A DNA stretch of 64,000 bases from DSXH01 sp020724325 (GCA_040756515.1 JBFLYW010000005.1:89474-153473); one strand, 5' to 3'; shown: positions 42,829-51,582, counted from the stretch's first letter. Numbers and translations: made by a program. The notes: generated from the sequence alone by a model not told the origin.

Positions 42829-44544
42829 GTGAACTTTATATTAAAAATAGATAAAGAGGAGACTAAACAACTAAGCGAGGTAATGAATCGTGCGGATTTA
42901 AAAAAGAAAAATGGGTCTGTCTTCCTTTACCATGGTAATTCCGAGGATCGAAAAGAACTAAATGCAGAGCATGAAAAAATCATAGTTATCGGTGATTTAT
43001 TGACCGGGATTAAAAATGATGAGTTGATAAATAAGATATTTAACAATGACGTTTCAGAATTCGGAGGTTTTTTTTACATCATAAAATTGAATAAACTGCA
43101 GCGATCAATTAGTGTGCTGACAAGCGTGTTTAATATTTTACCAGTATATGTTTTTGAAGATGATAAAAATGTATTGGTGAGTTCAAGAATGGAATACATA
43201 ACAGATTATACGGGTAAATTGACTTTGAATAAACAATATCTAATTGAAAGGATTCTTTTTAATTATGCTATTACAGAAGATACAATTTACAAAGAAGTAA
43301 AGCTTTTACCATCCAACCACTACATTACCATTTCAGATCAAACAATAATAAAAAAATGTTTTGATATAGCAGATTATTATGTAAGTAGTCCCGCTGCCGG
43401 CAGGATAATACTTGAAGGAGTGGCAGAAAAATTTCTTGAAACCTCATCTAAATATTTCCCCGAAGAAAATGCAGCTTTATCTTTTACATCGGGGTTTGAT
43501 GGCAGGACGCTTGTTGCATCGGGGATATACTTGAACAAGGATTTTATCACATATTCTTTTGGGTCGCCGGATTCAGTTGATTTAACGCTTGCCAGTCACC
43601 AGGCGGTAGTGCTTGGAATAGATTTTATCCCTATTGCACTTGATAATGATTATATAAAAAATGACTCTCTCCAGTGTGGTTTAGATATAATTAAAAATAC
43701 AGAGGGGAGTGCTTCTTTCGGCAGAGCACATTACAAGTTTGCAGCGAAAAAATTAGGTGAACGGGTTAATTATATTATTACAGGCAATTTCGGAAGCGAA
43801 TTATTTCGTGCTTTTCATAATCCTGGAGTGGTAATATCTGAAGAGATGATCTCGTACTTTGAAATCGAAAATGATGAATGGATAGAAAAAATAAAGAAAA
43901 GCCCGAAACTCAGATACATCAACTCAGACATAATTACCGAGTGTATCGAAAATCTGATTGATAAATTGATATCATATAAAAGAATTCATGTTGGATTAGA
44001 CAAAAACCAGTTATTCTATAAATTTATTTTTGAGGAAGTTTTTCGAAAATATTTCGGACCTGAGATAGTAATGCAGAGTCATTTTCTTAAAAACAGGTCG
44101 CCATACCTTGATCCTTCATTTGTTAAATACTTATTGACTACAAAATATTCGGGTGTTTATAGTAAGTTTTTTACACATAATCCATTCCAGAGATTTAAAG
44201 GTCAGTTGCCTTACGCTTATATAATAAAGAGAACATCACCGCAATTGATGAATATGATTACTGGAAAAGGCTATAAACCTGCTGATTTGTTAAGTTTTTA
44301 TGGAAAATCAAAAATTGCTTATGCAAAATTGTATGAAAAAAGAAGTGATAGCGAGGATCCTTTCGCAGTAAGGAATGCATTTCTTTATAATAGTGATAAC
44401 TATCGAAACATTAGAATATTGAAAGAAATTTATCGAGATGAATTCATTAAAGAAACACTTTTAAATAATGTAACCTCGGATATTAACAGCCTGATACAAG
44501 TTCTTTCCATTAATTATTATTTGAATCAATCAGGTATTGCATAA
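42829..44544 (+). CDS. Asparagine-synthase-like protein without glutaminase cysteine
   Basis: A 571-residue protein starting at GTG. The N-terminal ~170 residues resemble a class II glutaminase fold (EFGGFFYIIKLNKLQ, LTSVFNILPVYVFEDDKN) but begin MNFILKID, with no Cys2. The synthetase domain has an altered PP-loop, LSFTSGFDGRTLVASG, and later MQSHFLKNRSPYLDPSF. It would adenylate a carboxylate and use a different amine donor, or be regulatory, as in beta-lactam-synthetase-type relatives. It sits between the deacetylase and the third ATP-grasp gene. Confidence 0.7.
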   Translation: MNFILKIDKEETKQLSEVMNRADLKKKNGSVFLYHGNSEDRKELNAEHEKIIVIGDLLTGIKNDELINKIFNNDVSEFGGFFYIIKLNKLQRSISVLTSVFNILPVYVFEDDKNVLVSSRMEYITDYTGKLTLNKQYLIERILFNYAITEDTIYKEVKLLPSNHYITISDQTIIKKCFDIADYYVSSPAAGRIILEGVAEKFLETSSKYFPEENAALSFTSGFDGRTLVASGIYLNKDFITYSFGSPDSVDLTLASHQAVVLGIDFIPIALDNDYIKNDSLQCGLDIIKNTEGSASFGRAHYKFAAKKLGERVNYIITGNFGSELFRAFHNPGVVISEEMISYFEIENDEWIEKIKKSPKLRYINSDIITECIENLIDKLISYKRIHVGLDKNQLFYKFIFEEVFRKYFGPEIVMQSHFLKNRSPYLDPSFVKYLLTTKYSGVYSKFFTHNPFQRFKGQLPYAYIIKRTSPQLMNMITGKGYKPADLLSFYGKSKIAYAKLYEKRSDSEDPFAVRNAFLYNSDNYRNIRILKEIYRDEFIKETLLNNVTSDINSLIQVLSINYYLNQSGIA

Positions 44545-45599
44545 TGGGTCAAATAAGACTGGCTGTACTTGCAAATGAAAATAAAGATGATCACCTGAAT
44601 TGGTGCAGAGCATTGGATAATAGGGGTAATATAGATTATGATATAATATGTCTTTCTGGTTCTGATTGGTTTGAGCGAATCGCTAACGTAAAATATGATT
44701 ATCTTCTTGCAAAACCGCCGGGCTTAACTGCTACCTATAAACAATTATATGATGAAAGAATTTTCCTGATTGATAACATATTAGAGCTTCCTGTATATCC
44801 AACACCTGAAGAGATATACATTTACGAAAATAAACGTTTTTTTTATTCCTGGTTGAAAGCAAACGATTTACCCCATCCCAAAGCATATATATATTATTGT
44901 AAAAACGAAGTATTGAAATTTGTTGAAAATTATGAACCTCCGCTGGTTGCAAAGCATAATATAGGAGCTTCTAGCAGCGGAGTACATATTTTAAAATCTA
45001 AAACTGATAAGTTAAAATATATTAATGAGGCTTTTACTTCAGGCGCGCCCAAAAGATGGGGGCCTAATTTTGAACGGGGCGGAATAATCAAACGCGGACT
45101 TAACTATCTGAAAAATCCCGGAATGATAAAAGGTAAATTAGATGTTTATAATAAAATAAGGACTGATGTTCAAAAAGGATTTGTTATACTTCAGGACTAC
45201 ATTGAGCATGAATACGAATGGAGGATAGTCGCAATCGGGGAATCATATTTTGCTCATAAGAAATTAAAAGTTGGGGACAAAGCCAGTGGTTCACTATTAA
45301 AGAATTATGACAATCCGCCATTATACCTTTTTGATTTTGTTAGGAATATTATGGAAAGATTCGGCCTCACTTCACAAGCAGTTGATGTATTTGAAACTAT
45401 GAACGGCGAATTACTCATAAATGAGATGCAATGTATGTTTGGGCAGTCTGATCCATACCAGATGCTAGTAGATAACAAACCGGGCAGGTACAGATACTTA
45501 AATAATAAATGGGTATTTGAAGAAGGTGATTTTGCACGTAACGAATGTTTTGATTTGAGGGTTGAACACATTCTATCCCGGTTAAGAAATCAAAAATGA
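44544..45599 (+). CDS. ATP-grasp ligase-like protein (third)
   Basis: A 351-residue protein. The N-terminal domain opens IRLAVLANENKDDHLNWCRA. The ATP-grasp core shows NKRFFYSWLKANDLPHPKAY, PPLVAKHNIGASSSGVHILK (ATP loop), ILQDYIEHEYEWRIVAIGES, and LLINEMQCMFGQSDPY as the metal-binding end. It shares one base with the previous stop and four with the next start. It is predicted to join a carboxylate and an amine with ATP. Substrates are unknown. Confidence 0.75.
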   Translation: MGQIRLAVLANENKDDHLNWCRALDNRGNIDYDIICLSGSDWFERIANVKYDYLLAKPPGLTATYKQLYDERIFLIDNILELPVYPTPEEIYIYENKRFFYSWLKANDLPHPKAYIYYCKNEVLKFVENYEPPLVAKHNIGASSSGVHILKSKTDKLKYINEAFTSGAPKRWGPNFERGGIIKRGLNYLKNPGMIKGKLDVYNKIRTDVQKGFVILQDYIEHEYEWRIVAIGESYFAHKKLKVGDKASGSLLKNYDNPPLYLFDFVRNIMERFGLTSQAVDVFETMNGELLINEMQCMFGQSDPYQMLVDNKPGRYRYLNNKWVFEEGDFARNECFDLRVEHILSRLRNQK

Positions 45600-46570
45600 A
45601 AATTCTTTTTGTATCCAGCGGAAATTCAACACAAGGTATAAGTCCAATTGTTAAAAGTCAGGCAGAAAGTATAAAAAAAACAGGGTTATCTTTAGATTAC
45701 TTCCCTGTTTATGGAAAAGGATTAAGCAGTTATTTAAAGCATATTTTTCTTCTCCGTAGGCATCTTTACAGTGGCGAATATGATTTGATCCATGCGCATT
45801 ACGGTCTCTGCGGAATAGTTGCGCATCTTGCCAGGCGAAATGAAAAGCTTATCGTTTCCTTTATGGGTGATGATCTAATCGGTGAGATAAATAAAAAAGG
45901 CAAGTATAGTTTATTCGGCAGCATTCTGGTTTTACTGAATAAGATTTTTTATAAAATGTATGACTATGTAATAGTTAAATCGAAAGAACTGGAAAGTCAT
46001 ATAAAACACAATAACAATGCTGTTATACCCAATGGAGTGTACCTGAATAAGTTTTACCCGATTGAGAAGCAAGAGGCGAGGAGTATTTTAAGTATAAATA
46101 AAGATGCGAAGATAGTTTTGTTTGTCGGTGATATTAATAGAGAGGAAAAAAATTTCAGGCTGGCAGCAGAAGCCACAGTGTTGTGCGGTGATAATTCAGT
46201 TCAGCTAACCCCGGTTTTTTCAATTGAACATGAAAAATTAAAAAATTATTACAATGCAGCAGACGTGCTTATTTTAACTTCATTTCATGAAGGATCGCCA
46301 AATGTTATAAAGGAAGCTATGGCTTGTAACTGTCCCATAGTTTCAACCGATGTTGGAGATGTTAAGTGGGTTTTTGGAAATAGTGAAGGTTGTTATTTAA
46401 CCAGTTTTAAACCGGAAGATGTTGCACAAAAAATTAAATTTGCTCTGGAATTTTCTGAAAAGGTTGGCAGAACAAAGGGACGTGAAAGAATAATTGAGCT
46501 AGGTCTTGACTCTGAAACCATCGCTAAAAGAATAATTAAAATTTATAGTAGAGTAACCGCGAATAATTAG
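45596..46570 (+). CDS. Glycosyltransferase (GT4), C-terminus supplied by a repeat
   Basis: A 324-residue GT-B protein: KILFVSSGNSTQGISPIVKS, DLIHAHYGLCGIVAHLA, FVGDINREEKNFRLAAEA, and SFHEGSPNVIKEAMACNCPI with the E-x7-E motif. The last residues (VTANN) and the TAG stop are encoded by a palindromic repeat at 46554-46576, so the original end may have differed. A partial copy of its 3' end, with another reading of the final codons, lies at 46697-46774. Confidence 0.83.
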   Translation: MKILFVSSGNSTQGISPIVKSQAESIKKTGLSLDYFPVYGKGLSSYLKHIFLLRRHLYSGEYDLIHAHYGLCGIVAHLARRNEKLIVSFMGDDLIGEINKKGKYSLFGSILVLLNKIFYKMYDYVIVKSKELESHIKHNNNAVIPNGVYLNKFYPIEKQEARSILSINKDAKIVLFVGDINREEKNFRLAAEATVLCGDNSVQLTPVFSIEHEKLKNYYNAADVLILTSFHEGSPNVIKEAMACNCPIVSTDVGDVKWVFGNSEGCYLTSFKPEDVAQKIKFALEFSEKVGRTKGRERIIELGLDSETIAKRIIKIYSRVTANN

Positions 46571-46576
46571 CGGTTA
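46554..46576. repeat. CGCGAATA-family palindrome
   Basis: TAACCGC...GCGGTTA, a 7-bp inverted pair with a GAATAATTA centre. It is the leftmost member of the repeat family that separates genes from here to 62.4 kb. It contains the stop codon of the glycosyltransferase. Confidence 0.85.
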
Positions 46577-46696
46577 ACTGCTTTTCGCTAATCCGTCCAA
46601 ACCGGACAGTTATTCGCAGATAAAAAAAATAACTGCAGAATTGGTTAAATAGACGAGTTACAAGTTACGTGAAGCTTTAGAGTTTGCAAAAAAACA

Positions 46697-46774
46697 GGCA
46701 GAACAAAGGGACGTGAAAGAATAATTGAACTTGGACTTGATTCTGAAACCATCGCAAAAATAGTAACAGAGTAA
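46697..46774 (+). pseudogene. Duplicate of the glycosyltransferase 3' end
   Basis: About 75 bases nearly identical to 46473-46540 (encoding GRTKGRERIIELGLDSETI), then ending in a stop. It is a fragment only, in the spacer before the asparagine synthase. Confidence 0.8.
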
Positions 46775-46808
46775 ATCATCAATAAACACTCAAAAATCAT
46801 AAATCCTA

Positions 46809-48689
46809 ATGTGCGGTATTTGCGGAATAATAAAATTTGATAACTCAGCCTCTGAAACAGAAATGCTTCAGAAGATGATGAAGGTAATGAAGCACCGTGG
46901 TCCGGATGATGAGGGAATTTTTACCGAAGCCAGCGCAGGATTGGGATTTGTAAGACTTAGTATTATTGATCTTTCTTCTGCGGGGCATCAACCTATGTTT
47001 TCTAGTGAAAAAGTGACAAGTACTGGTGTGATAAGAAGAGGGAGATATGTAATTGTTTATAATGGAGAGGTTTATAATTACATCGAGTTAAGGGCAGTAC
47101 TGAATTCCAAGGGCTATCAATTCATATCAAATACTGATACCGAAGTCGTATTGAATTCCTTTATTGAGTGGGGAGAGAGCTGCCTTGATAAATTTAATGG
47201 TATGTGGGCTTTTGCTATTTATGATAGAGAAAGGAAAGAACTTTTCTGTGCAAGGGACAGATACGGAATAAAGCCTTTTTATTATTATACTGATAATGAA
47301 CAATTTACATTTGCTTCTGAAATACCTCCCTTACTTTCAATAATGAAAAGAAAACCTATACAAAATAACCAGGCAATATTCGATTATCTAGTATTTAACC
47401 GGACTGATCAAACAGAAGAAACTTTTTTTGAAGAGGTTAAAAAACTACAGCACGGTCACATGCTTACATTTAAAAATTCGGAATTAAAAATTAAAAAGTG
47501 GTACAATTTGAGAGAAAGGGTAAATAATGCTGAAGGATTTCGAAATGCAGAGGAATACAGAGAAGTTTTTAGTTCCGCTGTTGGGCTAAGATTAAGAAGC
47601 GATGTTCCAGTGGGAGTTTGCTTAAGCGGAGGGCTTGATTCATCAAGTTTAGTTTCAGTTTTATTAAAAGATTATGACAAGAAAGATCTGAATACATTTT
47701 CCGCTGTTTATTCAAAAGGACAATACGGCGATGAATCTGAATTTATAAATTTATTTCGTCATCCTGGGCTTACCGAAGGGAATTCATTACAGAATATGTT
47801 TTATACTACACCAACCGCCGAAACACTTTATACAGATTTGAATAATTTTGTAGGAGCCCACGCAGAACCAATACCATCAACATCTCCTTATGCCCAGTTT
47901 AAAGTTATGGAATTAGCAAAAGGAAATGTTGTTGTTACTCTTGATGGACAAGGTGCAGATGAAGAACTGGCTGGTTACCATTATTTCTTTGGCTTTTATT
48001 TTAAGGATTTACTCAATCAATTTAGACTTTTAAAATTCTTTGATGAATCAAAAAGCTATATAAAAAAACATAATTCTTTATTTGGTATAAAATCTTTTCT
48101 CTATTTCTTATTACCAAAAACACAGAGATCAAGATTACGTGTCTCTGAAAAAGGTTACCTGGTGCAGGAGTTTAGTAATGCATTTTATAATAACTCGGTT
48201 ATTGCAGATGAGCTTTATGGCTCAAAATCATTGCAGGATGCTTTGCTAAATCATTTTAAATACAAGCTCGAACACCTTTTAAAATGGGAAGACAGAAATT
48301 CGATGTGGTTTTCTCTCGAGGCAAGAGTACCTTTTCTTGATTACAGATTAGTTGAAAAAACACTCGCTTCTAAATCCGATATGATAATAAATAAAGGAAT
48401 GACTAAATATATTCTTCGGGAAGGGATGAAAGGAACACTGCCGGAAGAAATAAGAAATAGAAAAGATAAGATAGGTTTTGGTACACCCCAGGATGAATGG
48501 TTTAAGACTATTAAATTTAAAAAACTCATAGGTGAGATTCTAAATTCAGGTTCGTTAAACAATAGGAAAATAATTGATGTATCAAAAGCTAAGGATATGT
48601 TTAGTAAACATTTGAGTGGGAAAAATTATTCTAAAGAAATATGGAAATGGATAAACCTAGAGTTGTGGTTCAGGAAGTATATTGATTAA
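46809..48689 (+). CDS. asnB: Asparagine synthase (glutamine-hydrolysing), second
   Basis: A 626-residue enzyme with MCGICGIIKF (Cys2 nucleophile), KHRGPDDEGIF, PP-loop LSGGLDSSS, and DGQGADEELAGYHYFF. The C-terminal part continues to NLELWFRKYID. It is complete and of normal length, and belongs to the subgroup often found in polysaccharide loci, where a uronic acid is the likely substrate. It is not a close duplicate of the gene at 26590, so the two probably act on different sugars. Confidence 0.9.
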   Translation: MCGICGIIKFDNSASETEMLQKMMKVMKHRGPDDEGIFTEASAGLGFVRLSIIDLSSAGHQPMFSSEKVTSTGVIRRGRYVIVYNGEVYNYIELRAVLNSKGYQFISNTDTEVVLNSFIEWGESCLDKFNGMWAFAIYDRERKELFCARDRYGIKPFYYYTDNEQFTFASEIPPLLSIMKRKPIQNNQAIFDYLVFNRTDQTEETFFEEVKKLQHGHMLTFKNSELKIKKWYNLRERVNNAEGFRNAEEYREVFSSAVGLRLRSDVPVGVCLSGGLDSSSLVSVLLKDYDKKDLNTFSAVYSKGQYGDESEFINLFRHPGLTEGNSLQNMFYTTPTAETLYTDLNNFVGAHAEPIPSTSPYAQFKVMELAKGNVVVTLDGQGADEELAGYHYFFGFYFKDLLNQFRLLKFFDESKSYIKKHNSLFGIKSFLYFLLPKTQRSRLRVSEKGYLVQEFSNAFYNNSVIADELYGSKSLQDALLNHFKYKLEHLLKWEDRNSMWFSLEARVPFLDYRLVEKTLASKSDMIINKGMTKYILREGMKGTLPEEIRNRKDKIGFGTPQDEWFKTIKFKKLIGEILNSGSLNNRKIIDVSKAKDMFSKHLSGKNYSKEIWKWINLELWFRKYID

Positions 48690-48722
48690 ATCCATCAAAG
48701 CTGACAAGTCAGTGAAAAGATA

Positions 48723-48804
48723 TTAACCGCGAATTCGCGCCAATTAGCGGAAAAGACATTAACCGCGAATATTCGCGAATGATCCGCGAAAATTAGCGGT
48801 TAAA
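48723..48804. repeat. CGCGAATA-family repeats, two units
   Basis: Two units (48723-48750 and 48758-48804) with CCGCGAATATTCGCGAATG and TTAGCGGTTAAA words precede the GxxExxY gene. A third shorter word (ACCGCGAATACACGCTG) lies just before its start. Confidence 0.88.
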
Positions 48805-48838
48805 AACAAGACCGCGAATACACGCTGATATATAAATT

Positions 48839-49252
48839 ATGACAGAGTTAATCTTTAAAGAAGAATCTTACAAAATAATCGGCAGCTGCTTTGAAGTCTA
48901 CAATGAATTAGGTCCGGGATTCCTAGAAGCCGTATATCAGGAAGCATTAAGCATCGAATTTACGAAACAAAATATTCCGTTCGTTGCTCAGGGAGAGATG
49001 AATGTTTTCTACAAAGGAATTGAGCTTAAGAAAAAATATTACCCTGATTTTCGATGTTATGAGAATATCGTACTTGAGATAAAAGCAGAAGAAAATCTTT
49101 CCCGTGTGGATGAATCACAATTACTAAACTACTTAAAAGGAACTGAAATGCCACTTGGCTTATTAGTAAATTTTGGTTCGGATAAATTACAGTATAAACG
49201 TTTTGCTAATACAATGAGAAAGTCCGCGAATATTCGCGGAAAATCAGCGTAA
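48839..49252 (+). CDS. GxxExxY protein (PD-(D/E)XK-like), first copy
   Basis: A 137-residue protein with GPGFLEAVYQEAL, the GxxExxY motif, and a downstream PDFRCYENIVLEIKAEE giving the D-x(n)-ExK pattern of PD-(D/E)XK nucleases. The function of the family is unproven; a nuclease fold is generally assumed. The last residues, SANIRGKSA, are encoded by the repeat at 49223-49262. A near-identical copy lies at 55660 and a truncated fused copy at 53112. It is flanked on both sides by the palindromic repeat. Confidence 0.85.
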   Translation: MTELIFKEESYKIIGSCFEVYNELGPGFLEAVYQEALSIEFTKQNIPFVAQGEMNVFYKGIELKKKYYPDFRCYENIVLEIKAEENLSRVDESQLLNYLKGTEMPLGLLVNFGSDKLQYKRFANTMRKSANIRGKSA

Positions 49253-49262
49253 ATTAGTGGTA
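49223..49262. repeat. CGCGAATA-family repeat overlapping the GxxExxY 3' end
   Basis: TCCGCGAATATTCGCGGAAA is a perfect short palindrome (CCGCGAATATTCGCGG) followed by TTAGTGGTAAAA. It supplies the last coding residues of the GxxExxY gene and the spacer before the FemAB relic. Confidence 0.88.
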
Positions 49263-49270
49263 AAATTACC

Positions 49271-49595
49271 ATGCTCTTACACAAACCCACAATAGAACAA
49301 CTAAAGCAGTTAGACGAATTCGTTTCCACTCAGCCATCGGGTAATTACTTCCAGTCATCATCCATATATCATTTGTATTCAATCATTCCAAACTACACCC
49401 CTATACTACTATCCCGCGCAGGATGAGAATAATAAACTTAAATGTAATAAACCATCAGATTTCTGGATGATGTCAACTTACGATTATGAGTTTGTATCGG
49501 CTATTCATCATGAAAATATAAACGGCACACAATTCCATCCGGAAAAGAGCCACGATGCGGGGTATGAGCTGCTGAAGAAGTTTGCGGAGCTCTAG
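49271..49595 (+). pseudogene. FemAB::HisH chimeric relic, copy 1
   Basis: Starts like the intact FemAB gene at 56092 (TIEQLKQLDEFVSTQPSGNY). After PNYTPILLS a one-base shift occurs, and the rest is the C-terminus of a HisH glutaminase (FWMMSTYDYEFVSAIHHE, then GTQFHPEKSHDAGYELLKKF). The fusion point is identical in the relics at 53112 and 54418. It is not functional: the glutaminase lacks its Cys domain and the FemAB part lacks its acyltransferase core. Confidence 0.9.
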
Positions 49596-49653
49596 GGCAG
49601 TGAACGGAGAGCATGGGGCATAGGGCAAAGAGAAATGATTAGAGAGTAAAGGA

Positions 49654-50010
49654 ATGGCAAAATTTAGATTTGAGGATCTGGAAATATGGAAACTTGCAAT
49701 TGAGATTGCAGATAAACTATTTGATATAGCTGATGATCTTGAAATAAAGAAACTTTTTCGTTTTGCCGAACAGCTTAGAGGAGCTGGAATGTCAATGTCC
49801 AACAATATTGCGGAAGGGTCAGGCTCAACATCAAATAAGGAATTTAAACAGTTTCTTAATATTGCCAGAAGATCAACCTTCGAAAATGCCAATATTATTA
49901 TAATTCTTAATCGAAGAAGATTGGTTGAAGAAAATCTAAAGAATGATTTGCTGGAACAATTAGACATTCTTTGCCGTAAAATCACTAACTTTCAAAAATC
50001 TTTAACATAA
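49654..50010 (+). CDS. Four-helix bundle protein (S23/IVP-like), diverged copy
   Basis: A 118-residue protein: RFEDLEIWKLAIEIADKLFD, then AGMSMSNNIAEGSGSTSNKE and FKQFLNIARRSTFENANII. It is the same family as the gene at 4460 but clearly diverged. It lies between the HisH relic (ends 49595) and a HisF stub (starts 50082), genes that are adjacent elsewhere, so it was probably inserted. Its flanks carry GCATAGGGCAAAGAG on the left and CCTATGCGCTTTGCACTCTG on the right, roughly inverted word families. Confidence 0.88.
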   Translation: MAKFRFEDLEIWKLAIEIADKLFDIADDLEIKKLFRFAEQLRGAGMSMSNNIAEGSGSTSNKEFKQFLNIARRSTFENANIIIILNRRRLVEENLKNDLLEQLDILCRKITNFQKSLT

Positions 50011-50081
50011 CTACCCTATGCGCTTTGCACTCTGCCTTCCTTATAAAATTACTAAATTAATTAATTACTACAGTCTCACCC

Positions 50082-50237
50082 ATGTTTAGACCTCGTGTTA
50101 TCCCTGTTCTTCTTTTAAAAAATCTTGGTTTAGTAAAATCTATTAAATTCAAAAATCATAGATATATCGGCGACCCAATAAATGCAGTAAAAATATTTAA
50201 TCTCAGATTTGTCATTAGAAGTACTGAAAACCAATAA
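50082..50237 (+). pseudogene. HisF2 N-terminal stub
   Basis: 51 residues, MFRPRVIPVLLLKNLGLVKS then KFKNHRYIGDPINAVKIFN, the first ~40 residues of a sugar-amidotransferase HisF2, homologous to 31719. It then runs into unrelated codons and a stop. With the HisH fragments it records a lost second WbpG-HisH2-HisF2 module. Confidence 0.88.
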
Positions 50238-50411
50238 TGGAGCTGAGTTCCTAAGTTCCTGAGTATTAGCAAGAATAAGAGATTTATTATAACCATCAAT
50301 TTTCTCCTGCTTTCAATACCTTATAAAGTAAGAATTGTTTATACATTTGCTGAACTGAAGTTATTTCTACTTTGCAGAAACACTTTTCCAATTATTTTCT
50401 TACACTCATAT

Positions 50412-50566
50412 AAGGTAATAAGGTCATTTGTTTCTCTCTTCTTCACTGTTACTAAGGTTCAATCGTTAGGTAACTGTCCGCCAGTTACAAATCAAACAAG
50501 TAACAAATATCTGATTGAGGAAACCTTAGTAACCAAAACTTAGCCTTACAGGTAACCTTATTACCC
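50412..50566. other. Long nested inverted repeat in otherwise empty spacer
   Basis: The 585-bp spacer 50238-50822 has no gene. It contains nested arms: GGTAATAAGG (50414-50423) with CCTTATTACC (50555-50564), GTTACTAAGGTT (50448-50459) with AACCTTAGTAAC (50521-50532), and an inner GTAACTG/CAGTTAC hairpin near 50470-50490. Together they could fold into one 155-nt stem, a structured RNA or a MITE-like remnant. No ORF lies inside. Confidence 0.6.
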
Positions 50567-50822
50567 TATTAAACCAGATTTTGTAGTAGAAACCCAGTTC
50601 GTCTATAAAGACAATTATCAAATAGCAATTATGTTTCCTTCGTCTGTTTTTCTTACAGTTAATTGCCAAAACTCCAGTAGTAACCCAAAACGGAACTTAT
50701 TATTCTAAAACAACTTAACACTACTTTTTTCTAATGGCGGTCATTAGAACTTTTTACTAATGACAAATCTGGGTTTATAAGATAAAACATAGAAAAGATG
50801 CTTACGGATAATAGGTGATGAA

Positions 50823-51020
50823 ATGGAATTGAAGCCGCAAATAATAAAAAAAGATGGCGAAAATGAATATGTAGTGCTGCCTTATGATGAATACCTGAAA
50901 ATACGTGAGGGGTTGGAAGACTATGAAGATTTAATTGATTTGAGAAAAGCAAAATCTGAAACAGTTAATGATCCAGCCGTTCCCTTTAAAGATGTTGAAG
51001 AAAAACTGAAGAGGCAGTAA
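50823..51020 (+). CDS. Phd/YefM-type antitoxin, orphan
   Basis: A 65-residue protein: LKPQIIKKDGENEYVVLPYD is the Phd/YefM-like N-terminus that binds DNA, followed by an acidic helical tail (GLEDYEDLIDLRKAK). No toxin gene follows; the next sequence is a deacetylase fragment at 51079. It may be the surviving half of a toxin-antitoxin pair. Confidence 0.7.
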   Translation: MELKPQIIKKDGENEYVVLPYDEYLKIREGLEDYEDLIDLRKAKSETVNDPAVPFKDVEEKLKRQ

Positions 51021-51078
51021 TAAGTAAGCACTCTTTTGTGAGTAAATTTTCTTTTTACATTATTCTTTAATCTTACCT

Positions 51079-51309
51079 ATGCCTGACTTCACACTAAAAA
51101 CATACCGCGAATTACTGACAGCACTAAAAAATAAGAATTGCTCTTTCCTTCCCATTCGTGAATTCATACAGTCCACGCCTGAAGGCGGGCAGGCATACAG
51201 TCATTCTCAGCCAAAGGCTGAAGAGCATTCGGCTCAAATCATTCAATCAACTATCTTACTTCGCCACGACTTTGACCGCAAGCCGCAGAGAGAGCTAAAA
51301 TTCCGCTAA
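51079..51309 (+). pseudogene. Polysaccharide deacetylase-like N-terminal relic with repeat insert
   Basis: The first residues, MPDFTLKTYRELLTALKNKN, and the later LLRHDFDRKP match the start of the gene at 51963. Between them, about 26 residues (51172-51250) are GC-richer repeat DNA read in frame (STPEGGQAYSHSQPKAEEHS). The frame stops right after the RHDFDRKP block, so the catalytic domain is absent. A ParE-type toxin-antitoxin pair separates it from its full-length paralogue. Confidence 0.87.
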
Positions 51310-51372
51310 CTGAATTCTTTTTAAATTATTTCTTTATTAATATTGTATTATAACTAATAACAGGAAATTTAT

Positions 51373-51582
51373 ATGGACACGAAATCAATCTTTAAGGATG
51401 CGCTGCTGTTACGCCCTGCTGAACGCCTTCAGTTAATAGAAATGCTAACGCGAAGCTTAAATAAGCCGGATGAAGAGCTGGGAAAAATATGGGCTGAAGA
51501 ATCTGAGAAGAGATATAAGGCGTTGGAGGAAGGTAAATTAAGGACGTTCACAATCAAAGAAATTATTGAACGATACAAATAA
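51373..51582 (+). CDS. Addiction-module antitoxin
   Basis: A 69-residue helical protein: LLLRPAERLQLIEMLTRSLN is the typical helix of putative addiction-module components, with the acidic tail EEGKLRTFTIKEIIERYK. It ends on the base before the toxin start, giving tight coupling. It is predicted to bind and neutralise the RelE/ParE-type protein that follows. Confidence 0.82.
   Translation: MDTKSIFKDALLLRPAERLQLIEMLTRSLNKPDEELGKIWAEESEKRYKALEEGKLRTFTIKEIIERYK

Noticed and set aside
48341..48562. Minus-strand frame with hydrophobic runs inside asparagine synthase
   Set aside because: Antisense shadow of the conserved C-terminal domain; no ribosome site or family pattern.
49473..49985. 170-codon minus-strand frame over the four-helix-bundle gene
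   Set aside because: Shadow of the + strand gene 49654-50010 and of the HisH relic; composition is the complement of their codons.
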